Shown here piece after piece: positions 24,181 to 36,600 of a stretch of DNA of 64,000 nt (its first letter is position 1; every line of letters begins with the position of its first letter). The notes beneath the pieces are model-generated. The model worked only from the letters and a program-made list of their open reading frames with translations. It ran no database searches and was not told the DNA's origin. Location of the stretch: assembly GCA_002205965.3 (NCBI GenBank), contig NADL03000091.1:62001-126000 (forward strand), given 5' to 3'. The position numbers were made by a program, and so were the translations under genes. Source of the DNA: Kappaphycus alvarezii. Lineage: Eukaryota; Rhodophyta; Florideophyceae; Gigartinales; Solieriaceae.

Positions 24181-24671
24181 GGCGGTATCACACACCTTAA
24201 AGCCAACGAATGTAATTTAAATTGATTTACGAGTTGAAGGACTTGAATCAAGACGATGAGAGGACGAACATATAGAAAGGAACAAATATTTCTGCGAATG
24301 CCATCGGAAGACGAGCTCGAGTCAAAGGCTGTACTCATAAAGTCTACTTTTTTTATATCTCGAGCGATTGAACGTGGTGCGATAACCCCTAAAAAACTTC
24401 AAACGCCAAAAATCCGAATCTCCAGAGTATGTTTGACAATGGAAGGGCTCTGATTTAGCAGCTTCCGATCGTGCTGAGATGGAGGCTGGTCAGCTTTGTA
24501 GGAGTACTGATGTTCAATATGGGGATGAATGTTCAAATATTGAGGAAAATAAGTGTTTGCCATCGCCCGCTTCATTTTGAATCCGTATTTTGCCCTGTAT
24601 GAAAAGAAGCCCGACATCAATATCTTTCAAAACTAGAAGAAGGAATTAAACATATCAGACTAGAAAGTATT

Positions 24672-25142
24672 GTGGATATTATCGCCAGGTTGATCATCAT
24701 GATATCCCACATTGTAGGGTTAAGGGAAAAAGTAAAAGAGTTGCTTGCAGCTGGAATTGGCGACCGCCAAATTCGTCAAAAGTGTACGTCACTGAATGAC
24801 TTCGTGAACAAGCCAAAGGACGAGACAAAATATTCAACGTGGATTTTCGATGATAAATCGCTCTCTCGTGTGCTTCGTTGTGTTGTTCACGATATGATGA
24901 ACAAAACCATGATTGAGGGAATTGGAATTCTCGAAAAAAAGGCAACCGACACCTTGAATGACCTCATGATTGCACTACTTCCTGGTCAGTCACGAACGAC
25001 TTTGAGAGAGAGGATTCCCAAGATAAACTGTTCATTTCATCGCCAATTGGTGGTTAACGCAATATTATACGCGCAAATGAATCGCTTTGAGAAATTCCTC
25101 CCTGTCTCGGAACAGACGACATGCGGGGCAGATCACTTATAA
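24672..25142 (+). CDS. Orphan ORF, 156 residues, unknown
   Basis: The longest open frame in the 16.7-26.5 kb stretch. It opens with a hydrophobic start (IIARLIIMISHIVG), followed by a charged body with REKVKELLAAG and KKATDTLNDLMIALLPGQ. I recognise no domain. The first codon given is a near-cognate TTG; the first in-frame ATG is at 24699 (MISHIVGLREK). Codons read like protein (few low-complexity runs), but no copy elsewhere in the window supports it. It may be part of a decayed element, since the endonuclease scrap lies 500 bp upstream. Confidence 0.35.
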   Translation: MDIIARLIIMISHIVGLREKVKELLAAGIGDRQIRQKCTSLNDFVNKPKDETKYSTWIFDDKSLSRVLRCVVHDMMNKTMIEGIGILEKKATDTLNDLMIALLPGQSRTTLRERIPKINCSFHRQLVVNAILYAQMNRFEKFLPVSEQTTCGADHL

Positions 25143-26555
25143 TGTCATCAACAGCAATGCGACCACCGAAAAAAACGTCCAATAGACTCTGGTGATCAAT
25201 CAGTGTCCCAGTGCACAAAGGACAGCACATCAGCTGGTCAGATCAGCGATACAGGAGTATTGAGCAGAATTGAGCATTCGAGATGTTAAAGATCAAAGTT
25301 CATCACTAAGGAAGACATTGACGCTGCGCAGCGTCGAAATGAGGATTCTTCAAAATTAAAGGAATGGAAAGGGAAGGTACAGAATCTCAAGAGGGCGGAA
25401 GCTCCGAGGTACGATATCAAAAAAGTATAGAATCGAGCTGATATTTCGAATTACGGTGCTTTGAAGTTGTTCAGTATCGTGACGCGATTTTTGCATGAGC
25501 GGCGAAAAGCTGCTAAGATTATATTGCTGGAAGAGTTCTTGTATCTTTTGCACTATAGAATGCTTTCACTGACGGTTAATCGGAAAGCCTTCCGAGGTTC
25601 GTTAAGTTCAGGTTGGCGCATCCCAATTCGCACGATCTTTACGGCATACAGGAACTCTCCTAGACAAAAGACAAACTTGTCAATACGAAAAACGTAGATA
25701 ACCACAACGACGGCCTTCTATCAAATCTTCATAAATTTTCTTTGTCCATGATTGTATTGGTTACTCAAAAGGTTTAGGTAGTTCTGCAATCCGGAGGAAT
25801 CCGAAAGCACAAAGGTGGCGAAGTCAAAGTTTTGCGAGGGAATAAATCTAGTTGATGTGTCAGGCCGGTTGATCGCTCCGTTCACCCGCTGCAATGACAA
25901 GCAGTACAATATTCTCCCGCTTCTACGAAGCCAACCGATGTCTCCTCGCAGTATTGGTGTAGTTTCTATTTTTGCGAGGCCTCGAAAGAATATTCACACG
26001 AAATTTCGATAGGCCACATATTCTGAAGCCGTTACAGGAAAAAGAGTGGTTGATTTCAAATTTCATGACTTAAAACTTGAGAAACTGATGCCTGGGGCAT
26101 GCGACCGGAAGCGGAGCTTGTCTAATCGCTGTCTTAGAATTAAAGATGAAGAATATGAGAAAATAAACGTGCAACTTCAGAGAGAACCATCGGGAATGTA
26201 GGCCTAAGAACACGAGAGGAGGAACAGATATCAGATCTGACAGTCATAGGAGGTGTTTACGCGGTCTCATTTGCTGCCACTGACAATATCACTAAGCGAT
26301 TCACCCCCCCTTAGAATGGCAATTTGACTGTTACCTTTTGAACCGCTATGGCCTTTTTCCACTCGTACTGCACAAGTCCTCAGAGACCACGCCACTCGCA
26401 TTTCATTGATCTGGATCTACTCCAGCACAGTGCTTCTCTAGCTGCGACACCGTCTCATTTTCGATGTCCAGCGTGGCTGGCGCTTGACTCGTTTAGAAAA
26501 TTGTAATGTATGATACATAGCACAACTTGGGACTGTGAACTCAGTGCTTGTGCAC
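25143..26555. other. Unassigned stretch
   Basis: Short open frames of up to 78 codons in several frames, none recognised. The G+C content is higher than in the stretch before it, which suggests an old element rather than spacer. Confidence 0.4.
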
Positions 26556-26559
26556 TGCA

Positions 26560-27170
26560 AATAAAGACACTGACGTTCAACACAGTGATCCGTCGCCATC
26601 CAGATATCTTTGTCTAAGAAAACTCTACCTCTCTACGCTGCACTCGGTGCCTTGTCCGAATGGGCCCGCAAGACGACCACGCTGTGTACTGCAAATCTGG
26701 CTTCGGCATTACTCACAGACACAACATTGTGAGAAATATGCTTGCGAGACACCTGTTCCGCGCAGATGGCTTAAGCAAACAAATAAAAGCCTCTACCTTA
26801 GCCCCGGCACCTCACTACGGCCCTGACATCTTTGTCCAATACCCTACGCTACTCTCTCTCTTCCAACAGTATATGATGTAACGGTGAGAAGCCCGTACCG
26901 TCCCGGAGTTATCCGCCGCGCAGCCTAAGGCCTCAGTGCGGGTGCAGATATCTCCGAAGCTGACAAACTCCCTGCTCACAAACCCCAGATCAAGAATTCC
27001 CTGCACCTATCACCCTCCGACTCACACTCTGCCCTAGGTTGGCAGTTTTTACCGCTCTCGTTCGATACGTCGACACAAATTTCACGCGAAATGCACAAAT
27101 GTTGAAGGACTATGCCACCCGGATCTCTTACAGATCCGGTTCTACACCAGCTGTAATTCTGTACAGTTTC
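26560..27170 (+). pseudogene. R2-like element: zinc-finger/restriction-like endonuclease remnant
   Basis: 26660-26881 reads DDHAVYCKSGFGITHRHN followed by IVRNMLARHLFRADGL. This is the GDHAxxCxxGGxxxRHNxxRD block that precedes the restriction-like endonuclease in R2-like and related RT elements. PDIFVQ at 26825 fits the PD of the nuclease core. After a frame change near 27030, FLPLSFDTSTQISREMHK matches the typical F-PL-F-T tail. The upstream RT is not present. Same broad class as 47230-47966 and 57700-58483, but a different lineage. Confidence 0.65.
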
Positions 27171-27757
27171 GTCAGCGACTCAGCTTTTCTGTGTGTTCTA
27201 GTATGACTACTGCTTTTTTCGCTCGCAGTCCGCCAGCGCAGGGCGTCCAACAGTGATACAGAAATTTTCTGTAAAGTGGTTTCGCGATCAACCCCTGACC
27301 GAGAGAATAAAATTGATTAACATACAGTACTGTACAAAAGTGGACATTTGCATATTTAACTTGGTTGTGTAATTTTTCAGCAAGTAAATAAGTTGATGTT
27401 GATGTCAACAACAAGATACAAAAATCATTCCAAGTCTATCTTGCGTGCACTCTTGAGATCAGCTCCTCTCCGACTCTCCGAACTTCCGCTCCATTCTCAA
27501 CGCACCATAACGTCACCACTGCCGACATTACACTTCTATCGCCACAAAGACGCCCTGACACCAACAAGACGCCTCCACTACTCACCAGGGCTCCAGTATC
27601 ACTATCATGTCAAAAAAAACCCTCCAAACACAGGCGCCACGTAGTTGTTTTAAACAATGAATGCAAGAAGACTTTCTCAACAGCAAGGAAGTAACTACGA
27701 TTACTGCAGATATTTGAGAAGAAAAAGAGAGTAACAGAATTATGTTGGCATGGAGTA
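27171..27757. other. Spacer before gypsy copy B
   Basis: No homology noted. The plus-strand frame 27393-27644 is open for 83 codons but low in information content and unmatched. Confidence 0.4.
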
Positions 27758-28353
27758 TGATAGGGGTAAATCGTCGGGAGAAGAGATACATAGAACCAAC
27801 TACTCAAAGACGGAGGTGTTGCGAGCGACAAAAGTGGAACCGTGGTACAGTTGAACTAATAAAATCGACTGTATATGAAAGGGAGTTGAGAGGGCTACAA
27901 AAAAGTATAGAAGGGGCAGAGTCTACCACTGATGCTCTGCGACCAGCTCAGGAAAAAGTTTTCTTGGGTCCGAAGCTGACTCTCAACTTCCTACTCCTCG
28001 GAGCTTGACCTGAGGTTGTCTGCAAACTTGCTTTATGCTTTGTGTGCAACTTAATTTGTTGAGCGCCCGCTCGGGTATGCTGGCTCCCAAGTAGTCCTAC
28101 CATTTCATGCAAACAGCCCCTTATATAGAGTTTTCAACACTCACATTCTGTAGCACCTATACAGTACCTATGTGCCAAATCTGCACCGCCACAGTACAGT
28201 GCAAAGCATCCTCTAAAAATAATTAAAAATAAAATTATAAGTACAGTGACACCGCAGCCAGCGAAGAATGCCAGCGCAGCCAGTGCAGCATGCCAGCTCA
28301 TCCAGCACAGCATGCCAAATAATATCTAGAATTTTAAGGAAAACCTTATATCA
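27758..28353 (-). repeat. Left (3') LTR of gypsy copy B, 596 bp
   Basis: Begins TGATAGGGGTAAATCG and ends CCTTATATCA. It pairs with 32863-33444. The outer ~280 bp are shared with copies A and C; the inner half (U3 in the element's orientation) is shared only with its partner and with the fragment at 13170. It has a GCCAGC/CAGCA-rich stretch at 28255-28320. Confidence 0.88.
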
Positions 28354-29146
28354 CGCCCCGTCGCTCAAGACGAGCGTCCCGACTCGTCATTATTCTTCCT
28401 CTGTTTCTATTAATATACTTTGCTTTATTGCTATAACATAAGGCCTTTCAAACAAGAAGTTGAACACCTATGAAATATTCAAAAAAGTAGGTGCGCGTTT
28501 GATAGTTCCAACCATCCTTTACGCTTTCCCGTTTGACATGAGAGCGTAATTGAAACTGTTTTCAACTGAATACCTTTCTGTTCCAAAAAAAAGAAGCTAT
28601 GAATTGCAGTAAAGCAAAGGGCGCTATCCGAGATGATCCTTTTTGGTAGACCGAACGGTTCTACTTATTTCTTTTTCGATGAATTTGAGGACCACCTCAG
28701 CATTGGCATGTTCAACTGCAACTGCTATTGTCCATCCAGTAAGATGTTCCACCCCTATAAGGAGATATTTGTTTCGGAAGAGTTTCTTGAATGGGCCGGC
28801 AAAGTCAATTGAGAATGTTTCAAAAAGACGGAAACTGGAAAGCTTAGAGTTGTCTTATACTTTCGTATCGGAGTGAATTTTGACAGTTATCGCAGCTTTT
28901 CACGAAATTGTAGACGTCCTTATGGATACTGGGCCACCAGAATCTCTCAGTTACGAATTTTTTGGTTGTTTCGAGATCCCAATGCCCTAACTCATCATGA
29001 AAGTCCTCAAGATCTTCATTCTTTCTTTCAAAGGGGCCACTAGTCGGGGACCGGCTTTTGTGCCGGAAGAGTTTCCCATTCCACAATGTAAAAGCCTTTT
29101 GATTCCTGCGTACCCAATTTCTGTGTTCAAGATCAACCTTTCTCAT
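28354..29146 (-). pseudogene. Gypsy copy B integrase (truncated) and 3' ORF stump
   Basis: 29146-28844 encodes the integrase zinc-binding domain: His50 and His55 (HDELGH) with Cys85 and Cys88 (CDNC) of that frame, then QNSLRYESIRQL. 28840-28500 holds the core start in broken frames, with the second Asp region near 28625-28610. The catalytic Glu segment is cut by the deletion. From 28447 down to the LTR, about 90 bp match the very end of the copy C 3' ORF (59842-59905). Confidence 0.82.
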
Positions 29147-29148
29147 TT

Positions 29149-29700
29149 CTAGTCCATCGAGGAATTTGATCGTCCGTGAATATTAGCTTCGTACTCGTTA
29201 TCGTTCGGCACTTGCACCTCGGCAACTCCGACGATGTCCTCGGAAGCTTTTTCATTTGGAATCAGTGGATCCCTCAAGCGGGATAGGTAATCGGCAGGCT
29301 GATTATTGCGTCCGGGTCTATACACAATTTCAAACCGATATTCTGCGAAAATGTCGAGCCATCGGGCCAAGCGGTGATGTACATCCTTCTTTTGGAATGC
29401 TGTCTTAAGTGCCTGGTGATCAGTTATCAAGACAAATTTCTCGAGTGATAAAAGGTATACGCGAAACTTTTTCAGCGCGAAGACGACAGCTAGCGCTTCT
29501 TTCTCGCAGACTTATCTCTTTTCCGCATCATTCAGAGTGCGACTTGCGAATTGAACAGGGTGTAGTCTTCCGTTTTCATCTTTTTGGGACAAAACGGCAC
29601 CCAAAGACCGTTCTGAGGCATCTGTCTCCACAACGAATGGTCTCTTGAAATCTGGGTACATGAGAACTGGGGGACACATAGCTTATCTTTAAGCTCCTGA
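29149..29700 (-). pseudogene. Gypsy copy B RNase H
   Basis: 29430-29149 reads ITDHQALKTAFQKKDVHHRL, ARWLDIFAEYRFEIVYRPG and NNQPADYLSRL, the C-terminal half of gypsy RNase H. The first half at 29690-29440 is nearly identical to copy C, but a base is lost near 29512, leaving a stop. The RT/RNase H junction carries the same one-base loss in a C run (GTCCCCCAG on the minus strand, near 29670) as in copy C. Confidence 0.85.
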
Positions 29701-30740
29701 AATGCAGTTTCCATTTCCTTGTTCCAGTAAAATTTTCCGTTCTTGTAGTGCTGGCATGTAACGGTGCTGCAGTTTGGCGAAATCTTTGATAAATCTTCTG
29801 TAATATGAGGCCAGTCCTAAGAAGCTTCGAACCTCCGTCTTTGAAGCGGGCCTTGTGCAACTTGATTTTTTTTCGTTTTCTCTGGATCCACTCTAATTCC
29901 CTCTTGATCGACGATATGACCGAGTAATTGGATAGAAGTTTTCGCAAAGAATCATTTGTCAACTTAATTTTCAGAATGTATGCAGATATCCTCTCCACTA
30001 CTGTCTTGACATGCGATATGTGCTGATCCAAGTTTTTGAGAATATTACCACATCATCGATATAAACTCTTGCAAATGGAAGTCCTTTCAAAACCTCGTTC
30101 ATTATTCTTTGGAATGTAGCTGGTGCATTCATGAGACCAAAAGGCATCACTGCGAACCTGAATGTACCGGTTTGCTGTAAAAGTTGTTTTTTCCTTACAT
30201 TTTTCATCACAATGGAATTTGCCATAACCAGTGTAAAGATCAATTGACGTGAAGTATCTCCCGTCCTTCAGTCCTCGAGGATTCCTCCATGTTCGGAATC
30301 GGAAATCGATCGGGTATCATTCTCTGGTTCAGTTGTCGGTAATCGACGCAAAAGCAGCTTTCCATCCTTCTTTGGTGCGACCACAACTGGAAAGACCATG
30401 GGGATGAAACTGGCGAATAATATCATTTTCAGCATACTTGTAACATTTCTGAGATAAATTGGTCATATTTTGGCGGTTGACGTCTAGGCTGTGGTAAATC
30501 GGTTGAGTATCGGTAAGTTCAAATGAGTGAGTACCGGTACACTTGCTTGTCTTAAATCTGAAACGCTCCATGCAATTACTTCGGAAGATGTTAACATGTC
30601 GGATATTTTCATGAGGCGGGGCGGGAAGGTGCTGCACTTTTCTTGATTTCTGCCATTTGGCGCCCTTTTCTTCTTGATCCTCAACCTCAATTTTTGAAGG
30701 ACCTCTTCCGTCGTGCTCACATCTTCAGATATGGAATTCG
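29690..30740 (-). pseudogene. Gypsy copy B reverse transcriptase
   Basis: 30243-29998 reads [19 protein letters not shown] and [17 protein letters not shown], with the YIDD catalytic box intact. 30637-30260 carries the N-terminal blocks, and 29990-29710 the thumb, in shifted frames. Against copy C, nearly every break is a single missing base (for example CGCAAAAGCAGC against CGCAAAAACGCAGC in C). The protein would copy the element's RNA into cDNA; this copy cannot be translated as it stands. Confidence 0.87.
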
Positions 30741-30905
30741 ACATATTCTTTTTCTTTGCAAAGGTAATCTTCTTTCATGCTCCGAATTCCGTCCTTTGAT
30801 TCGATATCATCGCAAAAAGAAACACATTCGGGTTTCAAACTTATCCTAGAATTCCAGTCGTCATCTGTTTCAAACCCGAATCATAATCGTCCCATGCCAT
30901 GTTCA

Positions 30906-31400
30906 TTACCCCCGAGGGTACCCTTTTCCACTTCCGAAAGTGTTAGTTGGTTCCGAATCTTCGCTGTCATAGCTAGAAGTGAAATCTTCACTGTCCGTTT
31001 CTTTTAAATCTTCAGGATGCGTGCTTTTGTCGAAATCCAGGGGCATCTTCACGGTTCTGCCGTCAATATTAACTGAAACCATTTGGTTGCCCAAGTCAAT
31101 GCATGTCCCTAGTCTTTCCATGTAGGGCAGCCAATGATTGCATCGAAAGGGAGATCCGGCATGACAAGAAAGTCTACATCAACTTTAGAGTCCCCAAAGA
31201 ACACGGAAACCTTGTCAACAGTGCCCATGCATTTTGAGACGGTTCCATCCGCCACAGTTATTCTTCGAGTAGATGGGATAATTTCGAGACCTAGATCTGT
31301 CACCAAAGTTTCTGAAATAGGTTTGGAACAGCGCCCGAATCGAAAGAGCTTGGGTTTTCATTCCCAATACTTTGACTGGTACCAGCTTAAGACGTCTTGG
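30906..31400 (-). pseudogene. Gypsy copy B protease and pol linker
   Basis: 31306-31109 reads EIIPSTRRITVADGTVSKCM, GTVDKVSVFFGDSKVDVDFL and PDLPFDAIIGCPTWKD. The active site DSGAVPN is present in the DNA at 31345-31325, but one base is missing just before it, so the long upstream frame reads ALSIRALFQ instead. 31121-30906 is the acidic linker (DSEDFTSSYDSEDSEPTN) leading to the MAWDDYDSG start shared with copy C. Confidence 0.83.
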
Positions 31401-32700
31401 TGCTGTCGAGGCCGATTGATGAATCAGTTTCTTACCCTTAGCGGACTTATTAGACCTGATAATTTTTTTTGAGTTCTTTCTCGCATCCTCTGCGTCGCCC
31501 CTCAAAAGTTGACCAAACGTTATCCCAGTTGGGGCCGATGCAAGCTCAGCCACCAAATTGTACCTCTTCACATACTCTAGTACGTCCTTAGAGATACTCT
31601 TAACTTTCTTACTCTTTTTCGTCTTCTTGGCCGGAGTGACTCCCACTCCTGGAACAACTTGATCAGACCTCTTGGTTCGAGGAGGTACAGGTGCTGGGAT
31701 ATGCTCCAGCATTCCATAATCTAGCCTAGGTTTTTCGATAAAATGTTCCCTTCCCCATCCCTTTTTGTCACATTGACTTGACTAATCTCTTCAGCGATGG
31801 ATACGTTACCGGCATCCGTCAACCTTTGATCCCTTCTATTTTGTAAGATTTTCACTCTGGTCCTGACTCACTCCTTGCTTCCGATAAATTTGCTCTTCTG
31901 TTGTCTTTAGACCAGCAGTTACTTTCATGATGCCCATATCGACCGCACTTTCCAAACGAGTGTTTCTATGTGGATTATCAGGACACCTGTTTGCAAAGTG
32001 TCCAGGCTTGTGACAGTAAGAACAGACTTCTGCGGCCTTAGGGGCCCCAGACTGGTTCTTCTTAATGGTAAGAGTAAGGCTTTCCAACTGCGAGGTTATC
32101 ATGTCAAGTCGATTATCGAATCGGTTTCCAACCTTTCTTCCAAGTTTTTGACATCGCTCCTGACAGATTCTAATGCCGCTGCACTAGTAGCCGGCCTTTG
32201 ATAATTCTTTTCAGGATGTACGATAGACATCGATGTGCGGGTTTCCCTCGGTACCTCACTCAGTGACTGAAACGTCTCCGAATTTTTGACAAATTCTACT
32301 ATGGTACCCTTCAGTTCATCAAAAGTGTGAGGGCCCTTGATGAGGAGGAAATCGGAGAGCCGCTTATCCCCATAGCCGCCTTACGCAGCATTCCGTACTT
32401 GGCTTGGGCGTTGAACCCAGCCTTTTCATAAAGATCACACAAGTACACCAATGAGCTTAACAAATCGTCGAAGTTGAGCCGGGCCTCTATGGCGGTACGA
32501 ATCATCTCATCTGGTTCTACCTCCTTAGCATACTCTTTCACAAGCCACTCACATACCTCACCGAAGTTACGCCCATTCCCGTTAAGAGACCACCCGTCGA
32601 TAAACTTGGACTTATATTTGTGCTTTGCGTCACCATGAAGATAGGCGAAGATACTTGCGGCCTTCTCTTCATCGCCTTCTCACGCATCACAACGTTGACA
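31400..32700 (-). pseudogene. Gypsy copy B gag
   Basis: 32680-32530 reads IFAYLHGDAKHKYKSKF and FGEVCEWLVKEYAKEVEPDE; 32541-32311 continues RTAIEARLNFDDLLSSLVYL and KAGFNAQAKYGMLRKAAMG, a capsid-like helical region. An intact CCHC zinc knuckle, CSYCHKPGHFANRC, is at 32024-31980. 31712-31380 is a basic segment (KKTKKSKKVKSISKDVLEYV) that runs into protease. Frameshifts lie near 32311 and 32100. The start codon was not identified. Confidence 0.82.
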
Positions 32701-32842
32701 TATGTGTAAAGAAACTCCTCAACGTCTTCAGTCTTGCCCCTGTGAACGTTATACGAGCAGCGTTGAGATCCATGATTACAGAAAAGAAATCCCCCCGAAG
32801 TGTTCCTTACTTCTGCTCAACTCGAATACCTCGGGTGCAACC

Positions 32843-32862
32843 CCCTCCACAAGAGTACCAAA
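32843..32862 (-). promoter_or_regulatory. Primer binding site of gypsy copy B
   Basis: On the minus strand the right LTR ends CCCTATCA, then two T, then TGGTACTCTTGTGGAGG. The TGG start directly after the LTR is what the CCA-3' end of a tRNA would pair with. I did not identify the tRNA. Confidence 0.6.
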
Positions 32863-33444
32863 TGATAGGGATAAATCGGCAGGGGAAGAGATCCTCAGAA
32901 CCAATTACCCCAAGAAGGAGGTGTTGTAAGCGACAAATGCGCTACCGTGGTATAGTTGAACGACCAAAAAGGAGTGGACAGGGAAGAGAGTTGAATGGGT
33001 TACAAGCAAGTATGGAAGGGGCAGGGTCCACCACCTATGCTTAGTGACTAGCGTAAAAGTAATGCTTCTTGGGTCTGAAGTTGACTCTCAACTTCCTAAT
33101 TGTTTGGGACTGGGCTTGAAGTTGTCTGCCAACTTGTTTTATGCTTTGTGGGCAACTTAATTTGTTGAGTGCACCGCTCGGGTATGCCCGCTCACAAGCG
33201 CTCCTACCATTTCGTACAAAAAGCCCATTATTCAAAGTTTTCAACTCTATCGATTTGTAGTACCTATACAGTACCCATGTGCCATATCTGCACCGCCACA
33301 GTACTATGCAAAGCATCCCTCTAAAAATAATTGAAAATAAAATTGTAAGTACAGTGACAGCGCAGCTTGCCAGCTCAGCCAGCTCAGCATGCAAGCTCAT
33401 CCAGCACAGCATGCCAGATAATATCTAGAATTTTCATTATATCA
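32863..33444 (-). repeat. Right (5') LTR of gypsy copy B, 582 bp
   Basis: Begins TGATAGGGATAAATCGG and ends CATTATATCA. It matches the left LTR along its length with many scattered differences, so the insertion is not recent. It contains a CAGC-rich stretch at 33360-33415 (GCCAGCTCAGCCAGCTCAGC), which is longer and more regular than in the left copy. Confidence 0.88.
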
Positions 33445-33649
33445 CTTTCATGGGTTGCAAGCGCGTCAAGTTCTTACCAGATGCATTTCCGATTAGTTTC
33501 TCCCTCATCCCCCTTCGCATGTTATTTTCTCTGTAATTATTCTCAGCATAGTCTCCTACATGGTTTTTCCACATCCCGTAAAAGTTATACACACATACTC
33601 GACTGTGTTCTTCATCGACTTCAATTATTAGACTCCGCAGTTCATCATA

Positions 33650-36600
33650 TTCATGTCATCTGTCAATTTGGCGATTACGAAGAAACGCAGAAGGGGCATG
33701 GTAAAAGGTGGTTGGATCCCGCTCTGGACATACAAACTCTCCCTGCTTTGTTCTTGAGTGACGTGGAGAACGGGTCGTTGGCAGGGAAGACAAGCACGGA
33801 TTTTGAGTCATGCCGGAATGGTGGCCATCTGTCCAACCTAGGATATTTGACTACAGATCATGGCTTTAATGCGGGACGACAGAACGTAGATGATACGAAC
33901 GAAAATAATTTATAGAGTGGGGAACGTTTGGGTTTTACTCTTGGGAAATATATCCGATCTATCCCATGGTTTTCCAGACAACCACAATCGACTCAAAAAG
34001 TGTATACCGAGGCAGTAATGGGGAGGAAACTACGTTCACTAAAATGCTACCTTCAGGACAGCCTTCAAGCAGGCCGCAATTTTAGAGTGATGTCGGTTTT
34101 CCGCAAGTACAACACATGAGAATGTTGAAGGTAGTCGAACATTTGCGGGGAGCTCCATCTTCTGAGTTCGAGCTTGTTGAGGACCGGGAATGGAATGACC
34201 ACCCGGTTCATGTACCGATTCTTGGCAGTTCGGTAGAATTGGACACTGATGATCCGTTGAATGATAAGATGTTGATGAAGATTCTGCAAAACTTAGCAAG
34301 GAAAATGATGAGTTGGGAGAATTTATTATGTACCGTAATTGTTTGCGGAAGTTTGAGGTACACTATTGCTCAGTACGGATTGTTGCGGTGAGTTTGCGAA
34401 CATTCTTGGAGTCTGCCTCGAGGCCAGTGGAAAATATTCCATCTTATTCAAAAGTAAGAAAAAAGTCACTACTTATCTCATGAATGACTCGTTCCCGAAA
34501 ATTTACATTTAATAATTTGGTTTGGATTTCAATCGAATATTGCCGACATCAACTGATGTTCAATTTATCAGTTCTGGTGATTAAATTGTAATCAAGTACA
34601 CAAAGATTGGATATTCTAGACTATTCAGTCGCAGGACTGCGGAAATTCGAATCATACCTCTGAGTGAATGGGTAAAGTTGGATCTTGCAATGCCTATGTT
34701 TCATGATGCTATGTACGAACAACGCAAGAATCATACTGATCTTGAAATTACCTATAACGCAAGTATTGGTGCGGGACAGAGGTAGTTTAATTGTCGCAAC
34801 AACCTTCTTGTTTGTTCGCAAAGTGACAAAACGCATCAGAGCCTGGCCAGGTGATATTGTCAAGTTTCGTCTAGCGGATTTTCCGAGAGTTGTCAAAGCT
34901 GTAATTTATGAAGTCCAATATTTATTTGAAAATGGTGACATCACTGGTCTAGATCGTTATTCGTACTCAATGGAGTCCTATATTTGCGCTGTATGGTGCG
35001 TGAGTTCCGAGAGCAAAGCAATAAGAAGTGGGCAGCTCGATCTCAGCAACACTTCGGGAGTTTACAAATAAATTGTGAAGGTTTCATCGCTTGGTAAGCC
35101 TCTTCTGCTCAGCGGCAGTGAAAGCGAAGCCAATGAGAAAACCTTCGCAATCCATGTATTGCCAAGGGACATTTGCGAACTACTCCTCCCAGCCGGAAAG
35201 AGGACCTCCATGTGTGTGTCACTGTTTGTCGGTTTTTGAAGGAGAAGTATGGTACTGACTCCTATCGTTTATTGTTGATTGATGTGATAGCTGATAAAGG
35301 AGGGGGTGATGGCGGAGGCCGCGCAAAACTAATCATGCTTGGATCACATGGCCTATATTCATATTCATTTAGGAGGGGCTCCGAACCCTGTCACTAGGAA
35401 GGTTAAGGAAGTTATCAGTAGGGCTTATTTGGGTATTCTCCCAAATGGACAGCGATATTATGTGTACCGAGTCGTTCTGATTTCCGATGAATTTAAGGCA
35501 TTCTCTTCGTTTTTGCCGCAAGATTCGGCGGGGGGAGTGTACATGCTACCGTTTTAACTTTCCCCCTTCATGGAGGTCTTGCCAAGCTTCTCTTAGGCTG
35601 GTATCGCTATCGCTTTCCGAAATCAGTTCAAATGAGGTCCCCTTGGAAATCATTGATAATATTGTGAAGACGACCGTCGATAGTGTACCTCTACGTGACT
35701 CAAATGGTGGGCAATTTTGTGTATTTCTTGATTTTGTAGGCTTCTTTGCAGATTACGCGGAGGTATCGAAAGTAATTGACTGTATGGGTCATAATTTCAA
35801 CGCACCGTGTAGTCATTGCGCGTTTATACGCAAGGTTTGCCACGATTGCGCCACTTACGGACACACCACTGCAATATGCGCGGTGAACTCCGCGCATCTT
35901 CGAGCGTGGGAGCGTCATGAGGCATTGCCAGAAAGCCATATTAGTTTGTCAGATGCAAACCGCTTTGGTAGGAACCATCTATCGGTAGACTCCAAAATTT
36001 CTGCCCCATTGCGCAAGCTGCGAGAGGCTCCCGACTTGCAAAGGAATCTAATTCCTCTAAATTCCGATGTAAAACGTGCCGTAAGCGGTACTTTTGATCC
36101 ATACAGAACTAATGTGGTTGCTCCAGATCATTCATTAACAGGTTTGGCCAATGATATCATTGAAGCTTGCTTTTTACTGTTGAATTCAACAGAATTGCGG
36201 GCCGTCATGGATATGATTTTTTGTGCAGCGCTGAATGATGCTGGCTTAATCCCTCAATCGAAGACATGGAGTAACCGTACCAAATCTATGAACATCATGA
36301 ACCTGTCGAGTACATATTGTGTACTTCTTGTTTGTAGTCGAGTCATGCGTGCCGATCTGGCTATTACGGACGTACAAGTTACTGAATCTTAATGGGATTT
36401 CTATATCCTTTTACGAAATTGCAGCGGTTGATTAGTAATACCTTTTGGTGGCCAGTGAAGCATGTGGATGGAGAGGAATCCGTACTTATCCTGAGTTTCA
36501 ATGAAAATAACCCCCTATCGCAGGACTGCGAACGATGGCTAACGACTATATATGTTCTGTCGACCAACTCCTACGAAAACTGAGCCTCTCGCGTTCGGCT

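Larger units (their letters stand above)
27758..33444 (-). mobile_element. Gypsy copy B, two LTRs, internal deletion
   Basis: Minus-strand element bounded by two LTRs (27758-28353 and 32863-33444) with TGAT...ATCA edges, a primer binding site next to the right LTR, and gag, protease, RT, RNase H and integrase in gypsy order. Compared with copy C, about 1.57 kb is missing between 28450 and 28495: most of the 3' ORF and the end of integrase (C positions 59905-61470). No direct repeat of the target site is found at the outer edges (GAGTA on the left, CTTTC on the right). Confidence 0.9.
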
